Notes: generated by a model from the sequence alone, not told the origin. A stretch of 19,799 bases of DNA from DASPXY01 sp038227745 (GCA_038227745.1 JBBRPS010000075.1:1-19799), one strand, 5' to 3'. Positions 1 to 8,448 are shown, counted from the stretch's first letter. Numbers and translations: made by a program.

Positions 1-2
1 AC

Positions 3-221
3 ACCAAACGGCCGGCCAGGCGCGTCCCCCGGTACTGGTTCGAGTCGCGCCGGCGCTACTTCCGCAAGAACCACGGCGCGCTGTACGCCCTGCTGGCCGA
101 CAGCGCCTGGGCCCTGGGCTTCGGGTTATGGCGCCTCCGCCGCCGGGTGCAGCGCAAGCCGGACCACGACCCGCCCGGGTTGCTGTGGGATTTCATCCGT
201 TTCACTTTCCTCACTCCGTAA
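3..221 (+). CDS. GT2 glycosyltransferase, C-terminal fragment
   Basis: The frame is open from the left edge to a TAA at 219-221 and encodes about 72 residues; the start lies outside the window. The fragment contains WFESRRRYFRKNHG followed by an ALYALLADSAWALGFGLWRLRR-like amphipathic helix. This matches the usual C-terminal tail of family 2 glycosyltransferases of the rhamnosyltransferase type, which transfer sugars from NDP-sugars to polyprenyl-linked intermediates at the cytoplasmic membrane face. Third codon positions are G/C rich, as in the neighbours. It ends 20 bp before the acetyltransferase start, so the two are probably co-transcribed. The catalytic domain is not visible, so the donor sugar cannot be guessed. 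Confidence 0.7.
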   Translation, partial: TKRPARRVPRYWFESRRRYFRKNHGALYALLADSAWALGFGLWRLRRRVQRKPDHDPPGLLWDFIRFTFLTP

Positions 222-241
222 CCTTTATGCGGAAGATCACG

Positions 242-901
242 ATGACTGCCAACGACAAGGAGCGCCGGCAAGCGCCTCCCCTGCCCCGGGGGGACCGCAA
301 CGAGAACCCGCCCGGGATCGGCCTTTGGGCCCTGCTGCGCGAGGACCTGCGCACGCACGAAGGCAACCTGTTCGAGCAGGGCTTCTGGGCCGTGGCGGTC
401 CACCGCTTCGGGAACTGGCGGATGGGCCTGCGGAAGTTCTTCCGGGTGCCGTTCACCCTGCTGTATCGCTTCCTCCACAAGTGGGTCGAGTGGACGTGCG
501 GCATCACCCTGCCCTACACGGTCAAGCTGGGCCGGCGGGTGCGCCTCTGGCATCACAGCGGCATGATCCTGCACGCCCGCTCGATCGGCGACGACGTCCA
601 CATCCGCCACAACACGACCTTCGGCGTCGTCCGCCGCGACCACAACACCGAGATCCCCGTCATCGAGGACCGCGTGGACATCGGCTGCGGCGTGGCCGTG
701 CTGGGGAACGTGACGGTCGGCCACGACAGCATGATCGGAGCCAATTCGGTGGTGCTCAATGACGTGCCGCCGTACTCCGTCGTGGTCGGCGTGCCGGGCC
801 GCGTTATCAAGACGTTGCGGCCGGCCGCGCCGCCGGAGCAGGACGGCTCTTTCCGGGCCGACAAACCCCAGGACGCCCCTCAGGTGCAGACCGTTGCGTA
901 G
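242..901 (+). CDS. Hexapeptide-repeat O-acetyltransferase (serine acetyltransferase-like)
   Basis: This 219-residue protein has the layout of the CysE/WcaB-like acyltransferases found in polysaccharide loci. A helical N-terminal part (about residues 27-90, with LLREDLRTHEG and FEQGFWAVAVHRFGNW) precedes a left-handed beta-helix of hexapeptide repeats (about 95-190). LWHHSGMILHARSIGDDVHI contains candidate catalytic histidines, and IGANSVVLNDVPPYSVVVGV is the typical last coil. Family members transfer acetyl from acetyl-CoA to a hydroxyl. Beside glycosyltransferases, a sugar acceptor is more likely than serine. I chose ATG 242 because GGAAG lies 6 bp upstream; ATG 227 in the same frame lacks a Shine-Dalgarno (SD) site. 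The last 25 residues are a polar tail outside the fold. Confidence 0.85.
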   Translation: MTANDKERRQAPPLPRGDRNENPPGIGLWALLREDLRTHEGNLFEQGFWAVAVHRFGNWRMGLRKFFRVPFTLLYRFLHKWVEWTCGITLPYTVKLGRRVRLWHHSGMILHARSIGDDVHIRHNTTFGVVRRDHNTEIPVIEDRVDIGCGVAVLGNVTVGHDSMIGANSVVLNDVPPYSVVVGVPGRVIKTLRPAAPPEQDGSFRADKPQDAPQVQTVA

Positions 902-958
902 GGGGCCGCTTGCGGCCCAGACGAAAGCGACCGCGGCGGCCGTTTCCGGAGAACAACC

Positions 959-3220
959 TTGCCCATGGTCGGGTCACTCAGCTGGTCGCTGGTCGTCGCC
1001 ACCTACAACCGCCGGGAGGTCCTGCCCCGCTGCCTGGAGTTGGCGGCACGGCAGACCCGCCCTCCCCTGGAGATTCTCGTCGTGGACGCCAGCCCGGACT
1101 GGGCGGTGACCCGCACGAAGATCCTGACGGAGTTGGCCGTCCACCATCCCCACATCCGCTGGGAATACGTGCAGGCCCAGCGCCGCTCCCTGACGGCCCA
1201 GCGCAACCAGGGCATCCGCCTCGCCCGCGCGGACGTCCTCTTCCTGCTCGATGATGACTCGCTGATGTACCCGGACTGCGCCGAGCACGTTCTGCGCGTT
1301 TACGAGGCCGACCCGGACGGGCAGGTCGCCGGGGTGATGGCCGACGAGGCCATCCTGCCCCCCGACGAGGCCCCGGCCGCTCCTGCCGGCCCCGCCGCCC
1401 CCCCGTCTTCCCCGGGCAGGCTGCGGCAGCTGAAGGACCGGCTCCTCGGGTGGCTGGGAGTCATGGCTTACCTCTTGCCCTACGACGCCCGCCCTTCCCG
1501 GCCGTGGCCGAAGGCCTACGACGGCCAGCGGGTGCTCCCCAGGGACAGTCTCTACGGCGCCTGGATGACGTTCCGCCGACGAGTGGTGGAGGCCGAGCCG
1601 TTCGAGGAGGTCCTGGACGGCTACGCCTACCTGGAGGACGCCGACGCCAGCTACCGCGCCGCCCGCCACGGCTGGTTGCTGCTGGCCCAGGGCGCCAGGC
1701 TCTGTCACCTGCGCGCCCCCGGCGGCCGCCTCTCGGACTATACCCTGGCGACGCTGGGGGCGCTCAACGCGCTGGTGCTGCACCGCCTCCACAGCGCCGA
1801 CCTGCGGCGCTCGCGCAGCCTGTACCGCTCGTTCCTGCTCAAGCAGTTCGTCGTCCAGGCCTTCCGCGACCTGGGGAAGCGGGACGCGACTTTCCCGCGC
1901 GCCCGCGGCGTCCTGACGGCCATGGGCCTGTTCCGCAAGGTCTTCGGCAGCAGCGCGCAGGCCCTCCGCGCGTGGTACCCGCAGTTTCAGGGGGATCTGC
2001 TGCGGCGCGACCCGCGGTCCGGCGGGGGGAGTATCGGCTACCTCGTCCCGGAGTTCCCCTCGCAGACACACGTCTTTTTCTGGCGCGAGATCCTGGCCCT
2101 GCGGCAGGCGGGCGTGCTGGTCCACCTCATCTCCAGCCGCCGGCCGCCGGCCGGCGCCTGCCGCCATGAGTTTGCCGAGGAGGCTGCCCGGCAGACCTAC
2201 TATCTGTACCCCCCGCGCTTCTTCCGGGCCTTCGGGGCGCTGATGCTGCGCCCGCTACGGACCCTGAAAGCGCTCCGCTATGTCTTCGGCCTGCGCGAAT
2301 CGCCCTGGAAGAAGCGACTGAAATACTGCGGCGCCTTGCTGTGTGCGGCCGACCTGCTCGCCCACGCGCGCGAACGCGGCTACCGGCACCTGCACGTCCA
2401 CTCCTGCGCCGACACGGCGCACATCGCGGCCCTGTGCCATATTCTGGGCGGACCGACTTACAGCCTGACCTTGCACGGCGACCTGCCCGTGTACGGGACC
2501 GACCACCTCAGCAAGATGGCCGGGGCCAGCTTCGTCGCCTGCGTGACGGCCCCCTTGCGCCAGCAGGTCCGGGACCAGGTGGGGCTGCCCGACGAGCGGA
2601 CGGGCGTTCTGTGGATGGGGGTGGACACCGACGCCTTCCGGTCCGACGAGGCGCGGACGTACGAACCGAACCGGCTGCACATCGTGACGGTGGCACGCCT
2701 GAACGCGATGAAGGGGCACGGCCACGCCCTGGCCGCGATGCGGCAGGCGGTTGACCGCGGCTGCGACGTTCGCTACACCATCGCCGGCGAAGGCCCGCAC
2801 CGGCCGGAGATCGAGGCGGCGATCGGACGGCTCGGCCTGGCCGACCGCGTCCAGATGGCGGGGACCCTGTCGGAGACGGCGGTGCGCGCGCTGCTGCAGC
2901 GCGCGGACGCCTTCATCCTGCCCAGCGTCGGCCTGGGCGAGGCGGCGCCGGTGTCGGTGATGGAGGCAATGGCCTGCAGTCTGCCGGTGATCGCCTCGAT
3001 CATCGGTGGCACGCCCGACATGATCACCCACGGCGTGGACGGGCTCCTCGTGGCGCAGGCGGACGAGCAGGGGTTGGCCGACGCCCTGGTCCTGTTGGCG
3101 AACGATCCCGGGCAGCGGCGCCGACTCGGTCAGGCGGCGCGGGCGCGGGCGGTGCAGGTTTTCGACACCCGGCAAACCGCCCGCCGGCTCCTGGAGGCGA
3201 TTCAGCCGCCCTCGAAGTGA
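959..3220 (+). CDS. Bifunctional glycosyltransferase, GT2-GT4 fusion
   Basis: The 753-residue protein carries two glycosyltransferase domains. Residues about 8-290 are a GT-A fold GT2 domain: it opens SLVVATYNRR, has the nucleotide/metal motif LLDDDS at 97-101, and an acidic ED pair at 226-227. Residues about 357-750 are a GT-B fold GT4 domain: YLVPEFPSQTHVFFWREI at its start, HIVTVARLNAMKGH in the donor half, and GEAAPVSVMEAM carrying the EX7E motif at E661/E669. A low-complexity Ala/Pro stretch (about 137-152) interrupts the GT2 part. Both domains look catalytically complete, so one chain probably adds two successive sugars to a lipid-linked glycan. TTG 959 sits 7 bp after GGAG (948-951); ATG 965 is the alternative start. 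Confidence 0.88.
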   Translation: MPMVGSLSWSLVVATYNRREVLPRCLELAARQTRPPLEILVVDASPDWAVTRTKILTELAVHHPHIRWEYVQAQRRSLTAQRNQGIRLARADVLFLLDDDSLMYPDCAEHVLRVYEADPDGQVAGVMADEAILPPDEAPAAPAGPAAPPSSPGRLRQLKDRLLGWLGVMAYLLPYDARPSRPWPKAYDGQRVLPRDSLYGAWMTFRRRVVEAEPFEEVLDGYAYLEDADASYRAARHGWLLLAQGARLCHLRAPGGRLSDYTLATLGALNALVLHRLHSADLRRSRSLYRSFLLKQFVVQAFRDLGKRDATFPRARGVLTAMGLFRKVFGSSAQALRAWYPQFQGDLLRRDPRSGGGSIGYLVPEFPSQTHVFFWREILALRQAGVLVHLISSRRPPAGACRHEFAEEAARQTYYLYPPRFFRAFGALMLRPLRTLKALRYVFGLRESPWKKRLKYCGALLCAADLLAHARERGYRHLHVHSCADTAHIAALCHILGGPTYSLTLHGDLPVYGTDHLSKMAGASFVACVTAPLRQQVRDQVGLPDERTGVLWMGVDTDAFRSDEARTYEPNRLHIVTVARLNAMKGHGHALAAMRQAVDRGCDVRYTIAGEGPHRPEIEAAIGRLGLADRVQMAGTLSETAVRALLQRADAFILPSVGLGEAAPVSVMEAMACSLPVIASIIGGTPDMITHGVDGLLVAQADEQGLADALVLLANDPGQRRRLGQAARARAVQVFDTRQTARRLLEAIQPPSK

Positions 3221-3272
3221 GTAACCCTCACCTCCGGGAGAAAGTTTCGACATTCGGATGGAGGAGAGCGAG

Positions 3273-4481
3273 ATGGGCCAGCCCCTTCGCATCCTGTACG
3301 CCGCCGGCCCCGGCGATGTCATCGGCACGTACCGGCACTGGAAAGAGGGCCGCGACGACCCGTCCCAGGTGAGCGTGACGTACTCCGGGCAGTTCTACGA
3401 CGTGTGCCGCGACCTCGCCGCCCACGGGTACGTCATCGCGTCCTGCCCCACTCCGGGACGGCTCCGCGACGGCCGCTTCACTCTCGAGCACCGGCCCATC
3501 CCGCTGGAAAACGGCCCCGGCGCCCTCTACCACCTCGGCCAGGTGTGGGCCGCCTTCCGCCTCATCGTGTCGGCGCTCGTCTTCCGCGCCGACGTGGCCG
3601 TCATCACCAACGGCAGCGGCCACTGGTTCCCGCTGCTGCTCCTCCCGCTCCTCGGCGTGAAAGTCGTGCCGAGCTTGCACTGCGTCCTCTGGCCGAAAAA
3701 CCGCCCGCCCAGGGGCGTCAACCGCCTCGTGGCGCGACTCGACGCACAGTTCTTCGCGCGCGCCGCGTTCGCCATCATGAGCGCGTCGCGCGACATCGAG
3801 CGTCAGGTCGCGGAACTCACCCGCGGGCGCCACCGACCAGTGGTGGAGTTCCTGCCGACCTACCGGCCGGACCTGTTCGCCGGCAACGGCGCCCCGCCCG
3901 ACCCGCGCCGCCCATTCCGTGTGTTCTTCGCCGGGCGCGTCGAGAGGAACAAGGGCGTGTTCGACCTGCTCGACATCGCCACGCGTTTCGCGGCGGCCGG
4001 TCGCACCGACGTCGAGTTCGACCTTTGCGGCGACGGCACGGCCCTGGCGGAGTTGCGCCGGCAGGCCGAGGAGAAAGGTCTGGCCCAGCGCTTTCGCTGT
4101 CACGGACACACCAACCGGCTGGTCATGCGCGAGATGTTCGCCCGCGCCCACGCCGTGATCGTCCCCACGACGAGCGACTTCATCGAGGGCTTCAACCAGG
4201 TCGTCGCCGAGGCGGTCCTGGCGGGCCGGCCGGTGATCACCTCGGACGTGTGTCCGGCCCTGGACTACGTGCGCGACGCCGTGGTCGAGGTCGCCCCCGA
4301 TGATGTGGCGGGCTATGGGGATGCGGTCCTGAAGTTGTGCGACGACGCGACGTTTTACCGAGCCAGGTGCCGCGGTTGCATCGCCGCGCAGTCGCAGTTC
4401 TATGACACCCGCCGCGGCTGGGGCGCGGCCCTGGCGGGGCAGCTGGCTCCCCTCTGGCGCCGGTGCCGGCCGGGCGGCTAG
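3273..4481 (+). CDS. GT4 glycosyltransferase
   Basis: This is a 402-residue GT-B glycosyltransferase. The N-terminal acceptor half starts LRILYAAGPGDVIGTYRHW. The donor half starts RVFFAGRVERNKGVFDLL (about residue 216), includes FDLCGDGTALAEL, and ends with EGFNQVVAEA, whose E305/E313 form the EX7E retaining motif. Length and order fit family 4 enzymes that extend polyprenyl-linked oligosaccharides. ATG 3273 has GGAGGAG ending 6 bp upstream; an in-frame ATG at 3258 lies in front of that SD and has none of its own. The gene follows the GT2-GT4 fusion by 52 bp on the same strand, so it is probably in the same operon. Donor and acceptor are unknown. Confidence 0.88.
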   Translation: MGQPLRILYAAGPGDVIGTYRHWKEGRDDPSQVSVTYSGQFYDVCRDLAAHGYVIASCPTPGRLRDGRFTLEHRPIPLENGPGALYHLGQVWAAFRLIVSALVFRADVAVITNGSGHWFPLLLLPLLGVKVVPSLHCVLWPKNRPPRGVNRLVARLDAQFFARAAFAIMSASRDIERQVAELTRGRHRPVVEFLPTYRPDLFAGNGAPPDPRRPFRVFFAGRVERNKGVFDLLDIATRFAAAGRTDVEFDLCGDGTALAELRRQAEEKGLAQRFRCHGHTNRLVMREMFARAHAVIVPTTSDFIEGFNQVVAEAVLAGRPVITSDVCPALDYVRDAVVEVAPDDVAGYGDAVLKLCDDATFYRARCRGCIAAQSQFYDTRRGWGAALAGQLAPLWRRCRPGG

Positions 4482-4888
4482 CACACGGCGGCAGAAATGA
4501 GTAGCCGTTCGTTTAGCCGCGGCAACAGGCCGACGGGCGAAAAAATGGCGAAATTCGACTTGTGTCCCGCGGCAGTTGTGCTGTAATTGACCATCTGCGG
4601 GCTGGCTGTGTTCCCCCAATACGGGCTGGTCAAAATGACCTACCCGACTCACGGCGGCTAATGGGAGGTGCGATGCGGCGCAGCACCTACTCCTCGCGCC
4701 TGCAGTCGGATTCATCTCGCCGGACACGCGAGGTCGCCCTACTCTCTCACCCCCGCATGTCAAGAAAGCTTCTGACCTGCCCTCCGCGCCCAACCAACGC
4801 AGCCGTCGCCCTCGCCACGACCCGGTAACTTCCTCTCGGAATTCGCGGTGCTCACGGCTGGCGAGGGTGGCCCCAAGGGAAAGGGAAA
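4482..4888. other. 407-bp intergenic region before the regulatory pair
   Basis: No convincing gene is visible. The composition is less G/C biased than in the flanking genes. It holds a candidate promoter (4560-4587) and a small inverted repeat GGTCA-AAA-TGACC at 4628-4640 that could be an operator. A 51-codon Arg/Ser-rich open frame starting at ATG 4673 after GGGAGG was considered and not called. The stretch separates the glycosyltransferase block from the phosphatase/STAS unit and probably contains its leader. Confidence 0.5.
4560..4587 (+). promoter_or_regulatory. Candidate sigma70-like promoter for the phosphatase/STAS unit
   Basis: TTGTGT (4560-4565) and TGTAAT (4582-4587) are spaced by 16 bp. 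The -10 box matches five of six consensus positions and the -35 matches three. It lies about 300 bp upstream of the phosphatase start, so the leader would be long. Match quality is modest and sigma-factor preferences in planctomycetes are not well known. Confidence 0.3.
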
Positions 4889-6976
4889 ATGACGCTCGCT
4901 TCTGGCTCGAAACCCACGGCGTCCGCTGACGTCGCCCTCTCCGCGGAAGTAAAGGGCGCCTTCGTTCGCGAACTGCGCAACGCCGTCGGCTGCCTCGCCG
5001 AGAAGGGCCAGACGGCCGTCGCCCATCTTTCCTCCGCCGGGACCCAGTGGGTGGTGACGAGCGACGCCTGTCCCTGCTCGCGCCGCGCTACCCCGGACGT
5101 GCCCAGCCCTACCCTCTGTCAGGCGGGGGGGGGTCAGTGCCATGCCTTCGCGCTGCGGTACGCGAACTGCAGGGCCGGTACCCTGGTCGTCTGCCGCGCC
5201 ACCTCCGCTCCGCAGGCCGTCGAATTGACCGTGTCCCATATGGCGGTCGCCGCCCTGCGCCGGCTCGAAGTGGAAGAGGAAAATGCGTCGTTGCGCGCGG
5301 AACTCGGCGCGGACCTCGAAACCCTCCAGGCCGTTTCCGACCTCAGATCCAGCGTCTCCTCGGGGCAACAAACCGCGGAGCTGCTGGACCGCATTCTCGC
5401 CAGGGCCGTCTCCCTTCACCCCGGACTCCAGGCCATCCTGTGGATGGTCAGCGGCACCCGCCTGGAGCCGCGGGCCAGGAAGAACGCGCCCGCCTGCGAG
5501 CCGCGCGGCGCCCAGGAGGGACTTATCGGCAAGGTGCTGGCGAGCGCGCGGCCGCTCCTGGCGGGGAGCCGCGCCGAGCTGGCGTCGGCCGCCCCTTCGG
5601 AACCCGAACTCGGTCGCGCGGCCGGCGCGGCCCTCCTTCCCGTCCGCGCCCGCGGGCAGATCCTGGGCCTCCTGGAGGTGTGGGAGGAAGAAGGCCGGGC
5701 CGACTTCGGTTTCCGGATGAGGCGACTGCTGACGACCCTGAGCTACCTGGCCGGGATGGCCATCGAGAACGAGACGGTGGGCCTCGCCTCCCGCGAGAGC
5801 GAATCCTTGCGGCAGGACATGGAAACCGCTTCCCACATCCAGCGGACCCTCCTGCTCGGCCGCCCGACCATCGACCTGAAGTCGCAGCTCCGCGCGGACG
5901 CCGTCTCCGTCCCCTCGCGGCAGGTCGGGGGCGATTTTTTTGACTTCTTCGCTTACGACCAGGTCCTGGACGTGGCCGTGGGCGACGTCATGGGCAAGGG
6001 CATCCCCGCGGCGCTCCTGGGGGCCGCCACCAAAAACCACCTGCTCCGCGCCATCAACTACCTGCTGGCGTCCAACCCCGCCCGGCTGCCCGAGCCGAAA
6101 GACATCCTCGCCATCGTCAACGCCGAGGTCTTCCGGCAACTGGCCGGCATCGACAGTTTCGTGACCCTCTGCTACGCGCGTTTCGACCTGCGCGAGCGCC
6201 GGGCCCAGATCATCGATTGCGGCCACACCAGGACGGTTCACGTCCGCGGGGACGAGGGGACCGGCGCCCTGCTTCAGGGGGAGAACATGCCGCTCGGCTT
6301 CAGCCGCACGGACGTCTACAAGGAATTCACCGTCTCCCTGGCGACGGGGGACGTCTTCTTCTTCTACTCCGATGGCGTGACCGAAGCCAGGAGGGCGGGC
6401 GAGGAGTTCGGCGCGGACCGCCTGGCCCGGCTCGTTTGCTCCCTGCGTAAGCTCCCCGCCAGGGAGCTGGTGGAGAAGGTCAGCGCCGAAGTCATCGCCT
6501 TCTCGGGGTCGCGGCCCCCCAGGGATGACCTGACGTGTGTCGCCGTCAAGGTCGAGGACCTCGACCGGTCGTTCACCAGTAAGCGGTCCACCGTCGAACT
6601 TTCCAGCGACCTGAGGGAGGTGGCGCGGGCCCGGGATTTCCTGCGCGAAGTGTGCCGGCAGAGCCTCGACCTCACGGCCATCGCGGTCGATCTCGAGGAT
6701 CTCCAACTGGCCGTCGCCGATGTGCTCGTGAACGTCGTCCTGCATGCGTACAGCGGCCAGGCGGGCAAGGCCATCCGCCTCGAGGCAAGTCTTTTTGTCA
6801 ACCGCCTTTCGGTCCGCATCTACCACCGCGGCGAGCCTTTAGACGCCTCGCCGCCGGGGCCGGGCGCGAAGGACAATGAGCTGCAGGCCATTCACCGGCG
6901 CGTCGATGCGGCGCAGTTCTCCCGTTCGACGCACGGCGAGCACTGCGTCTTCCTGCAAAAATGGCTCAAGCACTGA
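4889..6976 (+). CDS. SpoIIE-type serine phosphatase with GAF and HATPase-like domains
   Basis: This 695-residue cytoplasmic regulator resembles RsbU/RsbW-type proteins. Residues 1-125 form an N-terminal region with six cysteines (61, 63, 77, 84, 94, 102) that I cannot assign. A helical linker follows, then a GAF-like domain (about 155-295) and the PP2C/SpoIIE phosphatase (about 305-555). Metal-site motifs are GGDFFDFF (347-354), VGDVMGKG (364-371), YSDGVTEA (493-500) and DDLTC (546-550). Residues about 565-692 look like an RsbW-type HATPase: the N-box survives as VADVLVNVVLHAYSG, but the Gly-rich ATP-lid motif is replaced by DNELQAIH. Such phosphatases dephosphorylate STAS proteins, and one lies 19 bp downstream. 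The SD is AAGGGA just before ATG 4889. Confidence 0.9.
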   Translation: MTLASGSKPTASADVALSAEVKGAFVRELRNAVGCLAEKGQTAVAHLSSAGTQWVVTSDACPCSRRATPDVPSPTLCQAGGGQCHAFALRYANCRAGTLVVCRATSAPQAVELTVSHMAVAALRRLEVEEENASLRAELGADLETLQAVSDLRSSVSSGQQTAELLDRILARAVSLHPGLQAILWMVSGTRLEPRARKNAPACEPRGAQEGLIGKVLASARPLLAGSRAELASAAPSEPELGRAAGAALLPVRARGQILGLLEVWEEEGRADFGFRMRRLLTTLSYLAGMAIENETVGLASRESESLRQDMETASHIQRTLLLGRPTIDLKSQLRADAVSVPSRQVGGDFFDFFAYDQVLDVAVGDVMGKGIPAALLGAATKNHLLRAINYLLASNPARLPEPKDILAIVNAEVFRQLAGIDSFVTLCYARFDLRERRAQIIDCGHTRTVHVRGDEGTGALLQGENMPLGFSRTDVYKEFTVSLATGDVFFFYSDGVTEARRAGEEFGADRLARLVCSLRKLPARELVEKVSAEVIAFSGSRPPRDDLTCVAVKVEDLDRSFTSKRSTVELSSDLREVARARDFLREVCRQSLDLTAIAVDLEDLQLAVADVLVNVVLHAYSGQAGKAIRLEASLFVNRLSVRIYHRGEPLDASPPGPGAKDNELQAIHRRVDAAQFSRSTHGEHCVFLQKWLKH

Positions 6977-6995
6977 TTCAGCGGAGGCAATCGCG

Positions 6996-7334
6996 GTGGA
7001 GATTCCCCACGAGACAGTCGGCGAGATCCTGGTGGTGACGCCCTTGAACGAGTACTTCGACGCGAGCAACACCAAGGAGTTCAAACGCGACATGGCCGTG
7101 CTGATCGAGAACCACCCCAAGGTGGTCCTGGATCTGCGCCAAGTGCAGCTCGTCGATAGTTCCGGGTGCGGGGCGTTCATCTCCTTTCTGAGGCAGCTGA
7201 AGTCCCAGGGGGGCGACATGAAGCTGTGCGCGGTCACCAGGCCGGTCCGCTCGCTTTTTGAACTCGTCCGGATGCATCGGATCTTCGACATCTTCAACAC
7301 CCGGGAAGAGGCGCTCAAGGCTTTTCAGGTTTGA
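6996..7334 (+). CDS. STAS-domain anti-sigma factor antagonist-like protein
   Basis: This 112-residue single-domain protein matches the SpoIIAA/RsbV family in length and motif order. It begins VEIPHETVGEILVVTPLNEY. The phosphorylation-loop motif LRQVQLVDSSGCGAFISF contains the conserved Ser-Ser-Gly, where kinase partners phosphorylate serine. The end, RIFDIFNTREEALKAF, is typical of the family's last helix. The GTG start at 6996 has GGAGG at 6983-6987, spacing 8; an in-frame ATG further upstream would overlap the phosphatase gene and has no such support. It is almost certainly co-transcribed with the upstream phosphatase, its likely partner. In partner switching it would bind or release an anti-sigma or other target depending on phosphorylation. 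Confidence 0.92.
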   Translation: MEIPHETVGEILVVTPLNEYFDASNTKEFKRDMAVLIENHPKVVLDLRQVQLVDSSGCGAFISFLRQLKSQGGDMKLCAVTRPVRSLFELVRMHRIFDIFNTREEALKAFQV

Positions 7335-7436
7335 CTGCTTTCCGATAACCCTTGACTCGCAAGGCCGGCCGGGCTCCGCCACCCCGTTCGCCTTCGCGCT
7401 GGAGCTGGTCCCGCACCCCCGACGGAGAAGGAAGCG

Positions 7437-8447
7437 ATGAAGACCGCGGACGCGCCGGCGGCGCCCAGGAGCGAGAATCGCGTGCTGCTGGTGGAAGAAC
7501 TGTACCGCCGCTACGGCCAGGGGACCGCGGGCCCCGGCAGTTTTGTCCGCCGCTTTCGTTTCTGGCGCAAGAAATACTCCTGGTTCCTCATCGTCGGCGG
7601 CGCCAAGGTGATCAAACGTACGCTCGACATCCTGGCCGCGCTCACGGGGCTGCTGTTGTTGCTGCCGCTGTTCCTGGTCGTCGCCCTGCTGATCAAGCTG
7701 ACCGACGGCGGCCCGGTCCTGTTCTGGCAGAGCCGCGTCGGCCGCTGGGGGCGCGAGTTCCCCTTCCCCAAGTTCCGCTCCATGGTCGTCAACGCCGAGG
7801 AGATCAAGAAGCGGATGCTCGACCTGCTCACGCACCTGCGGGCCGAGCTGGCGCGGCTGGCGGAAGAGCGGCCGGACCTCGACTCCACCGCGCGCGCGGG
7901 GCTAAAGCGGTTCGCCGGGGAGTCGCCGGCCAGGGCCGCCAAGCTGATGGGCGAACTCGACCCCGCCGTGCGCGCCACGATTGAGAGCCTCAGCAAGGAG
8001 GTGCTGACGCACATGGTCGATGAGTTGACGGACCTCGACCCGAAGAGCCGGCAAATCCTGGCGGCGATGAAGAACGACCACGCCAACACCATCACCTTCA
8101 AGATGAGGAACGACCCGCGCGCCACCTGGATCGGCAAGATCATCCGCAAGCTGAGCATCGACGAGTTGCCGCAGCTGTGGTCCGTCCTCAAGGGGGACAT
8201 GTCCCTGGTCGGCCCCCGCCCGCCGGTGCCGAGCGAGGTGGCCGAGTACACGCTGGCGGACCGGCGCCGCCTGGACGTGACGCCCGGCCTCACCTGCGTC
8301 TGGCAGGTGAGCGGGCGCGGCAACATCCCGTTCCCCAGGCAGGTCGAGTTGGACGTCCAGTACATCGAAAGCCAAAGCCTTTGGGTGGACGTCAAGTTGC
8401 TGCTGAAAACCGTCCCGGCGGTGCTGCTGGGTAAAGGGGCGTATTGA
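7437..8447 (+). CDS. Polyprenyl-phosphate glycosylphosphotransferase (initiating sugar transferase) with internal insert
   Basis: The 336-residue protein belongs to the bacterial sugar transferase family (WbaP/PglC-like). These enzymes move a sugar-1-phosphate from an NDP-sugar to undecaprenyl phosphate in the membrane, starting the glycan. Visible motifs are the entry segment KRTLDILAALTG with a hydrophobic membrane helix (about 60-86), GGPVLFWQSRVGRWG, PKFRSM (111-116), the catalytic Asp-Glu in LSIDELPQLW (D242/E243), LKGDMSLVGPRPP, and PGLTCVWQVSGRG. Between KFRSM and TFKMRNDPR lie about 100 residues, mostly charged helix (121-218), where short family members have about 20-30. There is no multi-helix WbaP-type N-terminus. 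The SD AGAAGGAAG precedes ATG 7437. Confidence 0.92.
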   Translation: MKTADAPAAPRSENRVLLVEELYRRYGQGTAGPGSFVRRFRFWRKKYSWFLIVGGAKVIKRTLDILAALTGLLLLLPLFLVVALLIKLTDGGPVLFWQSRVGRWGREFPFPKFRSMVVNAEEIKKRMLDLLTHLRAELARLAEERPDLDSTARAGLKRFAGESPARAAKLMGELDPAVRATIESLSKEVLTHMVDELTDLDPKSRQILAAMKNDHANTITFKMRNDPRATWIGKIIRKLSIDELPQLWSVLKGDMSLVGPRPPVPSEVAEYTLADRRRLDVTPGLTCVWQVSGRGNIPFPRQVELDVQYIESQSLWVDVKLLLKTVPAVLLGKGAY

Positions 8448-8448
8448 C

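Noticed and set aside
4673..4828. Small 51-codon ORF with an SD-like GGGAGG
   Set aside because: The product is Arg/Ser-rich, codon bias differs from real genes, and no family is recognisable. It could be a leader peptide but nothing supports that.
4760..6826. A very long open frame antisense to the phosphatase gene
   Set aside because: It mirrors the G/C third-position bias of the + strand gene, has a low-complexity Gly/Arg/Asp composition and no recognisable motif. Similar antisense frames at 974-2167, 2255-3328 and 3228-4793 were rejected for the same reason.
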